Assembly: GCA_963843085.1 (NCBI GenBank)
Contig: CAWJJG010000011.1
Location: 496,001-560,000 of the forward strand
DNA: 64,000 nucleotides
DNA from: DASUPK01 sp963843085
Lineage (GTDB): Bacteria > Actinomycetota > Thermoleophilia > Solirubrobacterales > 70-9
Direction: 5' to 3'
The stretch's first letter is position 1. Every line of letters starts with the position of its first letter. The position numbers and the translations under genes were made by a program. This document shows positions 57,771-64,000 of the stretch, piece after piece. Below the pieces are notes generated by a model, which saw nothing but the letters and a program-made list of their open reading frames with translations, ran no database searches and had not been told where the DNA came from.

Positions 57771-60035
57771 CTAGAGGCTCGCCGCCGCCACCGCAGCCTG
57801 GCCGAAGGCGATCCCCCCGTCATTCGGCGGCAGCAACCTCGGCGTGAGCACGCGAAGGCCGACGCGCTCGAGCGCCTCCGTCGTTCGCTCCAGGAGCAAG
57901 CGATTCTGGAAGACCCCGCCGGAGAGGACGACCCGGTCGATCCCCTCGGCCTCCGCAATCCGCCCGCACGCCCGCGAGGTGGCGCGGCCGACTCCATTGT
58001 GGAATCGCGCCGCCACCACGGAGACCGGCACCCCCGCACCAAGGTCGGCCAAGATCGCCCGCACCGTCTCGCGGGCATCGAGCAGCTCGTCGCCCGGCAG
58101 CGGGTACCCGCCCGGCTCGGAGACATCGGCGATGCTCTCGAGCTCGACCGCCGCCTGGCCTTCGTAGTTCACCTCGGCCCTGATCCCGCAGAGCGCCGCC
58201 ACGGCGTCGAACAGCCGCCCGTAGCTTGAGGTGAGCGGAGAGGCGAGCCCGCTCGCGGCCAGCTTCCCGACCTGCCCCCACTCCTCTTCGGAGACGTGCG
58301 GGGCGACGAGGGGCGGCAGCGGGGGCTCCGGCCCGAGAGCCTCGAGCAGCCAGGAGCAGGCCATCCGCCAGGGCTGGTGGATGGCGCGCTCACCGCCCGG
58401 CATGCGCACCGGGTGAAGGTGCCCGCGGCGCTCGAACGCAGCCACGTCCCCCAGGAGGAGCTCCCCTCCCCACACCGTCCCGTCCGTCCCGTAGCCGGTC
58501 CCGTCGAAGATCGCCCCGATCGCCGGGGCGGTCTCGCGACGCTCCGCCAGACAGGCGGCGAGGTGGGCGTGGTGGTGCTGCACCCCCACCGTCTCGACCC
58601 CTTCACGCTCGAGCGCGTACTTCGTCGACAGATACTCGGGATGGAGGTCGTGCGCCACTACCTCCGGGCTGACCGCGAAGAGGCGCTCGAAGTGCTCGAT
58701 CCCCTCGGTGAACGAGCGCAGCGTCTCGTAGTTCTTCAGGTCGCCGATGTGATGGCCGACCCAGGCTCGTCCATCCCTGGCGAGGCAGAAGGTGCTCTTC
58801 AGCTCGGCGCCACACCCCAGCACCGGCCGGCGGACATCGAGCGGCAGGTCGCGAGGGACATAGCCGCGGCTGCGGCGCAGGGACTGAGGCCGTTCCGCGA
58901 CGACGCGCACCACCGAGTCGTCGGTCCGCGTCTCGATCGGCCGGTCGTGCATGAGGAAGAGGTCGGCGATCCCCGAGAGCCGCTCCAGGGCGTCGGTGTC
59001 CCGGTAGGCGATCGGCTCGTCGGAGACGTTGGCGCTGGTGAGGACGAGGGAGGCACCGGCGTCGCCGAGCAGCAGGTGATGGAGCGGCGAATAGGGCAGC
59101 ATCACACCCAGCTCGCGGGCGCCCGGCGCCACCGAGGGCGCCACCGGCGCGTCCGGCCGGCGCGGGGCAAGGACGATCGGGCGCTCGCGCGAGGCGAGCA
59201 ATCTGCCGGCGGCATTGTCGAGCTCGACCAGCTCGACCGCCGCCTCGGCGCTGGGCGCCATCAGCGCGAAGGGCTTGTCCTCCCGGTGCTTCCGTGCGCG
59301 CAACTCCGCCACCACGGCCTCGTCATCCGCCCGGCAGGCGAGATGGAATCCGCCGATCCCCTTGATCGCCACGATCCGGCCTTCGGCGAGCGCCAGGGCG
59401 GTCGCCTCGAGCGAGCCCTCGTTCCCCTCGGCGACGGCTCGCCCCGCGCGATCGGCGACTCGGAGCGATGGCCCGCAGTCGGGGCAGGCGTTGGGCTGGG
59501 CATGGAAGCGGCGATCGAGAGGATCCTCGTACTCGGACCGGCATCGGTCGCACATCTCGAACGGGGCCATCGTCGTCAGGGGGCGGTCGTACGGGACGCC
59601 GCGAACGATCGTGAACCGCGGCCCGCAGTTGGTGCAGTTCGTGAACGGATAGCGGTGGCGCCGGTTCCCCGGGTCCATCACCTCGGCGAGACAGTCCTCG
59701 CAGGTCGCCACGTCCGGCGAGACGGCCGCATCGGCGCTCCCCCGGTCCTCGCTCTCCGCGATCCGAAAGCCCGGCTCGCCGGTCGGATCGAGCGCCTCGT
59801 CGCTCACCCGCTCGACGATCGCCAGCGGGGGGGCTTCGGAGCGCAGCCGCTCGAGCAGCCGCGCGAGGGCTCCCGGCTCCCCCTCGGCCTCGATCAGCAC
59901 GCCCCGGGAGTCGTTCAGCACCCAGCCCACCAGGTCGAGCTCGGCGGCCAAGCGGTAGACGAAGGGGCGAAAGCCGACGCCCTGCACGGTCCCCTCGACC
60001 CGCACCCGCACCCTCTGCCTCGATCCGACGTTCAC
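57771..60035 (-). CDS. hypF: Carbamoyltransferase HypF
   Basis: 754 residues from GTG 60035, full length. Order: acylphosphatase domain (about 5-95, VEGTVQGVGFRPFVYRLA), two zinc fingers (CEDCLAEV...CTNCG and CDRCRSEY...CPDCG, about 108-180), YrdC-like domain (about 195-375), and Kae1-like domain with HHHAH and DGTGYGTDG. It makes the carbamoyl adenylate used to build the cyanide ligands of the [NiFe] site, acting with HypE. The start overlaps the SIS gene stop (GTGA). Confidence 0.96.
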   Translation of the reverse strand: MNVGSRQRVRVRVEGTVQGVGFRPFVYRLAAELDLVGWVLNDSRGVLIEAEGEPGALARLLERLRSEAPPLAIVERVSDEALDPTGEPGFRIAESEDRGSADAAVSPDVATCEDCLAEVMDPGNRRHRYPFTNCTNCGPRFTIVRGVPYDRPLTTMAPFEMCDRCRSEYEDPLDRRFHAQPNACPDCGPSLRVADRAGRAVAEGNEGSLEATALALAEGRIVAIKGIGGFHLACRADDEAVVAELRARKHREDKPFALMAPSAEAAVELVELDNAAGRLLASRERPIVLAPRRPDAPVAPSVAPGARELGVMLPYSPLHHLLLGDAGASLVLTSANVSDEPIAYRDTDALERLSGIADLFLMHDRPIETRTDDSVVRVVAERPQSLRRSRGYVPRDLPLDVRRPVLGCGAELKSTFCLARDGRAWVGHHIGDLKNYETLRSFTEGIEHFERLFAVSPEVVAHDLHPEYLSTKYALEREGVETVGVQHHHAHLAACLAERRETAPAIGAIFDGTGYGTDGTVWGGELLLGDVAAFERRGHLHPVRMPGGERAIHQPWRMACSWLLEALGPEPPLPPLVAPHVSEEEWGQVGKLAASGLASPLTSSYGRLFDAVAALCGIRAEVNYEGQAAVELESIADVSEPGGYPLPGDELLDARETVRAILADLGAGVPVSVVAARFHNGVGRATSRACGRIAEAEGIDRVVLSGGVFQNRLLLERTTEALERVGLRVLTPRLLPPNDGGIAFGQAAVAAASL

Positions 60036-61228
60036 CGGAGCTCGATCAGCTCGCGGAGCGCGTGGTAGGCGCTCGCCTGGGCCTCCTGGATGCGCGGAAT
60101 GTGCTGGGAGGGGGTGACGATCACGTGATCGGCGAGCCCCTCCGACGCGATCCGGCCGCCGTCGTATCCGACGAAGGCGAGCGTGACGAGCTCTCGCCGC
60201 CGCGCCTCGACGAGTGCTTCGACCAGGTTGACGGAGTTGCCGCTGGTCGAGATCGCGATCGCGGCGTCCCCCTGGCGACCGTAGGCGATCACCTGGCGGA
60301 GGAAGATCGCGTCGGTCCCGATGTCGTTGGCGATGGCCGTCAGGATCGAGGGATCCTCGGTGAGATCCAGGGCCGCTCTGGGGGGCCATCCCTGGGGCGC
60401 GGCCCGCAGGTCGGCGACCAGGTCCATCGAGTCGGTGGCCGAGCCGCCGTTACCGAACACCAGCGCCTTGCCGCCCCGGTCGAAGAGGAATCGCAGGTCC
60501 GCCGCGGACGCCAGCAGCTCCTCTCGAGAACCGTTGATCGTGCGCTCCCGCAGCTCCCCGACCTCCTCCGCCTTCATCAGGACGTTCGAGCGGACGTCCT
60601 CGATGACTTCGTCGAGGCCCGTCTCCCCCTCGGAGAGGAACGGGTAGAGGAAGCTCGCGGCCCCGGTGTCATGGACTGGGCCCGCCACGCGGCCCTCGAG
60701 CAGGCCGCGATGCTCGAAGAAGACGTGGACCAGCTCCCAGAGCACGTGGTAGAGGGTCTCGGCGAGCTCCTGGCGGACGAACGGATCCTCGCCCGGCGGC
60801 TCGAACTCCCACTCCGCCCCACACTCGGAGAAGGCGATCGTCTGACAGCCTCGCTCGCGTGCCATCCGGAGCGCCTCGACCGTCTCCCCGGCCGCCGGCT
60901 CATCGGTGCCGAACGCGATCACGATGTCGTCCGGCTCCGCGATCAGATCGAGCTGCGCCGTGAGCGGGCCTCCCTCGCGAGAGAGGCCGATCGCCGGCAG
61001 GGCACGCTTGCCGACGATCACCGGATGGACGAACTCGACGGCCACGTGCCTGACGTCGGAGCGCGCGGCCGGGGAGAAGCCGAGCGCGACCAGCCGCCCG
61101 CCACGCGCGAAGCGCTCCGCCATCCGGTGGCAGCAGCGAGCCACCTCCTCCGCCCTCGCCGTGAAGAAGGCCCGGTTGGACTCCGTCCTCTCAGCCAGCA
61201 GGGCGTCCAGCCGCCCCGCCGCCGCCAC
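60032..61228 (-). CDS. Double SIS-domain protein in the hyp cluster
   Basis: 398 residues from GTG 61228 (TTG 61234, overlapping the hypB stop, is possible). Two sugar-isomerase (SIS) folds: an N-terminal one (about 1-150, FSPAARSDVRHVAVEFVHPVI) with a weak binding loop, and a C-terminal GmhA-like one (about 215-398) with GNGGSATDSMDLVADL and ISTSGNSVNLVEAL. SIS proteins bind or isomerise phosphosugars. It lies between hypB and hypF with coupled starts. Its role in hydrogenase maturation is not established. Confidence 0.85.
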   Translation of the reverse strand: MAAAGRLDALLAERTESNRAFFTARAEEVARCCHRMAERFARGGRLVALGFSPAARSDVRHVAVEFVHPVIVGKRALPAIGLSREGGPLTAQLDLIAEPDDIVIAFGTDEPAAGETVEALRMARERGCQTIAFSECGAEWEFEPPGEDPFVRQELAETLYHVLWELVHVFFEHRGLLEGRVAGPVHDTGAASFLYPFLSEGETGLDEVIEDVRSNVLMKAEEVGELRERTINGSREELLASAADLRFLFDRGGKALVFGNGGSATDSMDLVADLRAAPQGWPPRAALDLTEDPSILTAIANDIGTDAIFLRQVIAYGRQGDAAIAISTSGNSVNLVEALVEARRRELVTLAFVGYDGGRIASEGLADHVIVTPSQHIPRIQEAQASAYHALRELIELR

Positions 61229-61230
61229 GG

Positions 61231-61908
61231 TCAAACCGCGGCGGCCTCCCTCACCGCCACCCCCGAGAGCCATTCGGCGAAGGCCTCGGTCCCCTCACCG
61301 GTCCGGGCGCTGCACTCGATCACCTGCGCCCCCGGGTTGACCGACTCGAGGTTGTGGCGCAGCTTCGCGAGGTCGTAGGAGAGGTGCGGGAGCAGGTCGA
61401 TCTTGTTGACCACCACCAGCTCACAGGCGCGGAACATGAGCGGGTACTTGAGGGGCTTGTCCTCGCCCTCGGTCACGGAGCAGATCATCGCCCGCGCGTC
61501 CTCGCCGACCCGGAACTCCGCAGGGCAGACCAGGTTGCCGACGTTCTCGATCACGAGCAGGTCGATGTCTTCCAGGTCCAGGTCGGGCAGCGCCGAGCGC
61601 ACCATGTTGGCGTCGAGGTGGCATTCCCCGCCGAAGCCCGCGTCGGTGTTGAGTTGAACGACCGGGACGTGCAGGTGCGCGATCCGGTCGGAGTCCATCG
61701 AACCCTGCACGTCTCCCTCGAGCACGCCGACCCGCGTCTCGAGCCCCGGCAGCGTCGCCTCGAGCAGCGAGGTCTTGCCTGCGCCCGGAGCCGACATCAG
61801 GTTGATCACTCGGACCCCCGCGTGATCGAAGTCGTGCCGATTGGCCTCGGCGATGGTCGTATTGGCGTCGAGGGCGTCCTCGGCGACCTTCACCTTGGTG
61901 CGATGCAT
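61231..61908 (-). CDS. hypB: Hydrogenase nickel-insertion GTPase HypB
   Basis: 225 residues from ATG 61908 with a GGAGG ribosome site. G-domain motifs: P-loop SAPGAGKTSL, the metal-switch FGGECHLDANMV with Cys-His, and the guanine motif NKIDLLP. Unlike many HypB proteins it has no N-terminal Cys-rich high-affinity site or His stretch, so it relies on the G-domain site and HypA. It inserts nickel into the hydrogenase large subunit. It overlaps hypA by 19 bases. Confidence 0.96.
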   Translation of the reverse strand: MHRTKVKVAEDALDANTTIAEANRHDFDHAGVRVINLMSAPGAGKTSLLEATLPGLETRVGVLEGDVQGSMDSDRIAHLHVPVVQLNTDAGFGGECHLDANMVRSALPDLDLEDIDLLVIENVGNLVCPAEFRVGEDARAMICSVTEGEDKPLKYPLMFRACELVVVNKIDLLPHLSYDLAKLRHNLESVNPGAQVIECSARTGEGTEAFAEWLSGVAVREAAAV

Positions 61909-62288
61909 CCCGCCTCCTCCTTCGCTTCGCTTTGAATGTCCTGGCCCGCGCTGTCCTCGTTGACCTCGATCGATTCGACCTCGAACTCGGTGCCCGCGAT
62001 CACCTCGACCTCGCCCGTCGAGCATGACGAACAGCGGAAGTCGGGGAGATCCAGCTCCCATTCGCGGCCACATGAGTTGCAGCGCAGCTTCGCGCGGATG
62101 ATCTCCTGCTCGAGCTCGGCACCCTCGCAGAGCGTGTCGCGCGAGCAGATCCCGAAGTAGAAGTCGAGGGAGTCCGGGACGACCTGCCGCAGCGTGCCGA
62201 TCCGCATCTGGACCGAGGTGACCCGGCGGCCGTCGGCGTGGCGAATCACGGTCTCGACGATGCCCGTGGCGAGGGAGAGCTCGTGCAT
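61890..62288 (-). CDS. hypA: Hydrogenase nickel chaperone HypA
   Basis: 132 residues. The N-terminal MHE (nickel ligands His2 and Glu3) opens the protein (MHELSLATGIVETVIRHAD). The zinc site has two Cys pairs, CNSCG and CSSC. The C-terminus is extended by an acidic tail (EVNEDSAGQDIQSEAKEEAG). It delivers nickel to HypB and the hydrogenase large subunit in the cytosol. It starts 2 bases after the maturation protease stop. Confidence 0.96.
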   Translation of the reverse strand: MHELSLATGIVETVIRHADGRRVTSVQMRIGTLRQVVPDSLDFYFGICSRDTLCEGAELEQEIIRAKLRCNSCGREWELDLPDFRCSSCSTGEVEVIAGTEFEVESIEVNEDSAGQDIQSEAKEEAGCIAPR

Positions 62289-62290
62289 GG

Positions 62291-62854
62291 TCAGCTCGGC
62301 CCGTAGGCCGCGTCGGACTGCAGCCTGTTGAGCTCCTCGAGGACGACCGCCGCGGCGCGGTCGACCGCGGCGCGGACCGGTTCGGAGAGCTCCATCGCCA
62401 CGCTCTCGACGTCCGCCGGCTCGCAGCCGACCACGACGACCTTGCCGGGCCAGCCGTGGACGGTGTTGACGAAGCGCAGCACGGTCTGCGGATCCATCCC
62501 GTGGGGGCTGATCGCCTCGCCGTCCTCGATCGGTTTGAACTCCGCCGGGTCGGGCTCGATCACGTAGACGTCGCCGGGCTTGCCGCCCTGCTGGCTGACG
62601 TCGACCAGGACCATGGCGTGGTACCCGCGCATCACCTCGTAGGCGAGGTCGAGACCGCCGGAGCCGAAGTCCTGAACCTGGACGCCCGCTGGGACACCCA
62701 TCTCGAGCAGCCGGCTGACCACGTGGCCCCCGAAGCCGTCGTCTCCCAACCAGGCATTGCCGACCCCGGCCACCAGGATCTGCTTCTCCATGTCCGGCAG
62801 CTGCGGCTCATCCAGGCTCGCCAGGTCGGGCATTTGAGGCTGATGCTCGCTCAT
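62291..62854 (-). CDS. [NiFe]-hydrogenase maturation protease
   Basis: 187 residues. It has the HyaD/HybD/HupD fold: GVGNAWLGDDGFGGHVV with the metal-binding Asp, DFGSGGLDLAYEV, and the His in EAISPHGMDPQTVL. It removes the C-terminal peptide of the hydrogenase large subunit after metal-centre assembly. The N-terminal 20 residues are an acidic Pro-rich extension. ATG 62854 overlaps the next gene (62851) by 4 bases. Confidence 0.93.
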   Translation of the reverse strand: MSEHQPQMPDLASLDEPQLPDMEKQILVAGVGNAWLGDDGFGGHVVSRLLEMGVPAGVQVQDFGSGGLDLAYEVMRGYHAMVLVDVSQQGGKPGDVYVIEPDPAEFKPIEDGEAISPHGMDPQTVLRFVNTVHGWPGKVVVVGCEPADVESVAMELSEPVRAAVDRAAAVVLEELNRLQSDAAYGPS

Positions 62855-64000
62855 CGGACCGGCTCCACCTCGTCCGCGAAGAAGAACAGGAAGCGGCCCG
62901 TCTCCCGGAGCAGATCCTGCCCCGGGTCGTCGTCGACCGTGACGCCGAGGTAGACGCGCTCGTCGTAGCCGCGGTAGATCCGCTCGACCGTCGCGGTGCG
63001 GCCGTGCAGGATCTTGTCGTAGACGTCCCCCTCGGTCCCGGGCCGGAGCACGATCTTGTCCCCGAGCCGGACGACGCTCCCGGCGGCCGCAACCTCGTGC
63101 TCACCCTGGACCTCGTCCAGGCCGGGCGGCGGAGTCGGGGGATGCCCGTTCGTGGCGGGCTCGACCGCCTCGGGTTCCTTGTAGGTGAGGCGGCCGTGCA
63201 GGCCGAGGATGTCCTCACCCGTCGTCGCCTCCGCCCGCTCGATCATCTCCCGCACCGCGGAGTCCTGCCCAGCGATCTCCCTGCGCTCCTCGTCGCTCAG
63301 AGCGTGGACGTGGAGGAGCAGCGCCTCCTCGATCTCGGTGTTGTCGAACAAGTTGCCGAGGCTCTCCGGCGCCAGCTCGGGGTGGTCGGGAAGCATGATC
63401 GCGGCACCGAGCACCGCTGCGTCCCGGTCGCCGAGCAGGACGGGAAAGGTGTTCAGGGGTTGGCTCGCCAGGGCGGCCTCGCCCTCGGCGCCCTCCCGTT
63501 CGAGCGGAGAGACGAAGCGCCCACCCTCCACCTCCAGCAGCGGGTGGGTGGAGATCAGGCTGTGATGGAGCGCCTCGCCGCGGGTGACCTCGGCCGGGTC
63601 GGCCCGCATCTCGGTCTCGTTGTGCACGCAGAGCCGGACGCGCGCCAGCTCTCCTCCCAGCAGCTCCGTGCGCATCGCGATACGCCCGGTGAGCTCGCCG
63701 CCCTCCATCGGGAAGCTGAACCGCTCACGCAGCGGCCCGCGCGCTAGCTCCGCCAGGGTCACCGGGCCCAGCTCGAGCGAGCGCTCGGTGGCCTGGTGGC
63801 GCTCGCCGCTCGCCTGAAGGAAGAGGACCGTGCCGTCGAGGCGCGCGTCCGGGCCCGCGACGAGAACGGCCTCGAGACGCAGCATCGAGAAGGCCGCCGG
63901 CTGAGCATCGGCGTACGCCGGCGGGTAGACGATCCCGAAGGGCGTCGGGGTCGCGTTCTTCACGCCCGGCGTGTAGGGGTAGAGGGCGTAGCCCTCGTAG
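62851..64000 (-). CDS. Hydrogenase-cluster hypothetical protein (5' truncated by window edge)
   Basis: The frame is open through the window end, so the start lies beyond 64000; about 383 codons are visible. It is acidic and soluble, with a visible ALYPYTPG...TPFGIVYPPAY segment near the upstream end, a Pro-rich linker (HPPTPPPGLDEVQ) and a C-terminal domain with RPGTEGDVYDKILHGRTATVERIYRGYDERVYLGVTVDDDPG. Not recognised as a named family. Its position next to the maturation protease, with a 4-base overlap, suggests a hydrogenase-specific accessory or maturation role. Confidence 0.7.
   Translation of the reverse strand, partial: YEGYALYPYTPGVKNATPTPFGIVYPPAYADAQPAAFSMLRLEAVLVAGPDARLDGTVLFLQASGERHQATERSLELGPVTLAELARGPLRERFSFPMEGGELTGRIAMRTELLGGELARVRLCVHNETEMRADPAEVTRGEALHHSLISTHPLLEVEGGRFVSPLEREGAEGEAALASQPLNTFPVLLGDRDAAVLGAAIMLPDHPELAPESLGNLFDNTEIEEALLLHVHALSDEERREIAGQDSAVREMIERAEATTGEDILGLHGRLTYKEPEAVEPATNGHPPTPPPGLDEVQGEHEVAAAGSVVRLGDKIVLRPGTEGDVYDKILHGRTATVERIYRGYDERVYLGVTVDDDPGQDLLRETGRFLFFFADEVEPVR

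Overview
The window is GC-rich, gene-dense bacterial chromosome. Its content points to an actinobacterium, probably of the class Thermoleophilia (Solirubrobacterales/Gaiellales-like). This is inferred from the wax-ester/DGAT acyltransferase, the MarP-type acid-resistance protease, the DUF2236 oxygenase, secreted proteins with Lys-rich linkers and collagen-like repeats, leaderless promoters, and a hydrogenase maturation cluster of the kind that serves actinobacterial high-affinity [NiFe]-hydrogenases. No rRNA, tRNA, CRISPR array, prophage or intact insertion sequence was seen, so this looks like core and shell chromosome.

Layout. 1-1.6 kb: end of a GMC oxidoreductase and an NTF2-like protein. 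1.7-4.2 kb: lemA with a DUF2207 membrane protein (minus strand). 4.25-8.5 kb: Rieske ferredoxin-sufB-sufD, then a Fur-family regulator with its own Fur/Zur-type operator, overlapping a ZIP metal transporter. 8.6-13.6 kb: DUF2236 oxygenase, small proteins, a polytopic membrane protein with a cupredoxin-like partner, and a haem-oxygenase-fold diiron protein. 13.6-18.6 kb: a thioredoxin-fold protein lacking both cysteines, ispH, a WS/DGAT and a frameshifted subtilisin. 18.9-23.6 kb: P1B-type ATPase, a DUF4258/DUF2283-like toxin-antitoxin candidate, a SnoaL-like protein and a collagen-like secreted protein. 23.8-26.9 kb: sufT-like gene, fxsA, a HAD hydrolase and hypothetical proteins. 27-34.2 kb: an AddB/AddA-type helicase-nuclease pair and a gamma-glutamylcyclotransferase-like protein. 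34.2-42 kb: HxlR regulator, MarP-like protease, a penicillin-binding protein, a lipoprotein, an FHA protein, and an STAS/PP2C partner-switching pair. 42-50 kb: a partly duplicated membrane redox locus (ApbE flavin transferase, ferric-reductase-like haem proteins, ferredoxin and ferredoxin reductase, Ser/Gly-rich exported proteins) followed by a two-component system. 50.4-55 kb: gltB. 56.2-64 kb: a nickel regulon, with a Nur-like regulator carrying a perfect Nur-type operator, a nickel permease, and opposite it hypF, a SIS-domain gene, hypB, hypA, a hydrogenase maturation protease and a partial gene running off the end.

Themes. Metal and redox handling dominates: Fe-S assembly (Rieske, SufBD, SufT), two different Fur-family regulators each beside a metal transporter, and nickel supply tied to [NiFe]-hydrogenase maturation. 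Genes are packed in operons with 4-base stop/start overlaps. Many promoters place a TANNNT -10 box only 6-9 bases before the start codon, which implies leaderless mRNAs.

The most unusual non-coding signal is a family of intergenic structured repeats, about 97-128 bp, at 1611, 10098 and 37716, with a half copy near 4181. Each full copy starts exactly at the stop codon of a minus-strand gene. The outer stem differs in sequence between copies but stays base-paired, and a related bulged-hairpin module recurs at 3532, 10151 and 55212. The sensor kinase at 48.2 kb appears to begin with an ATA codon.
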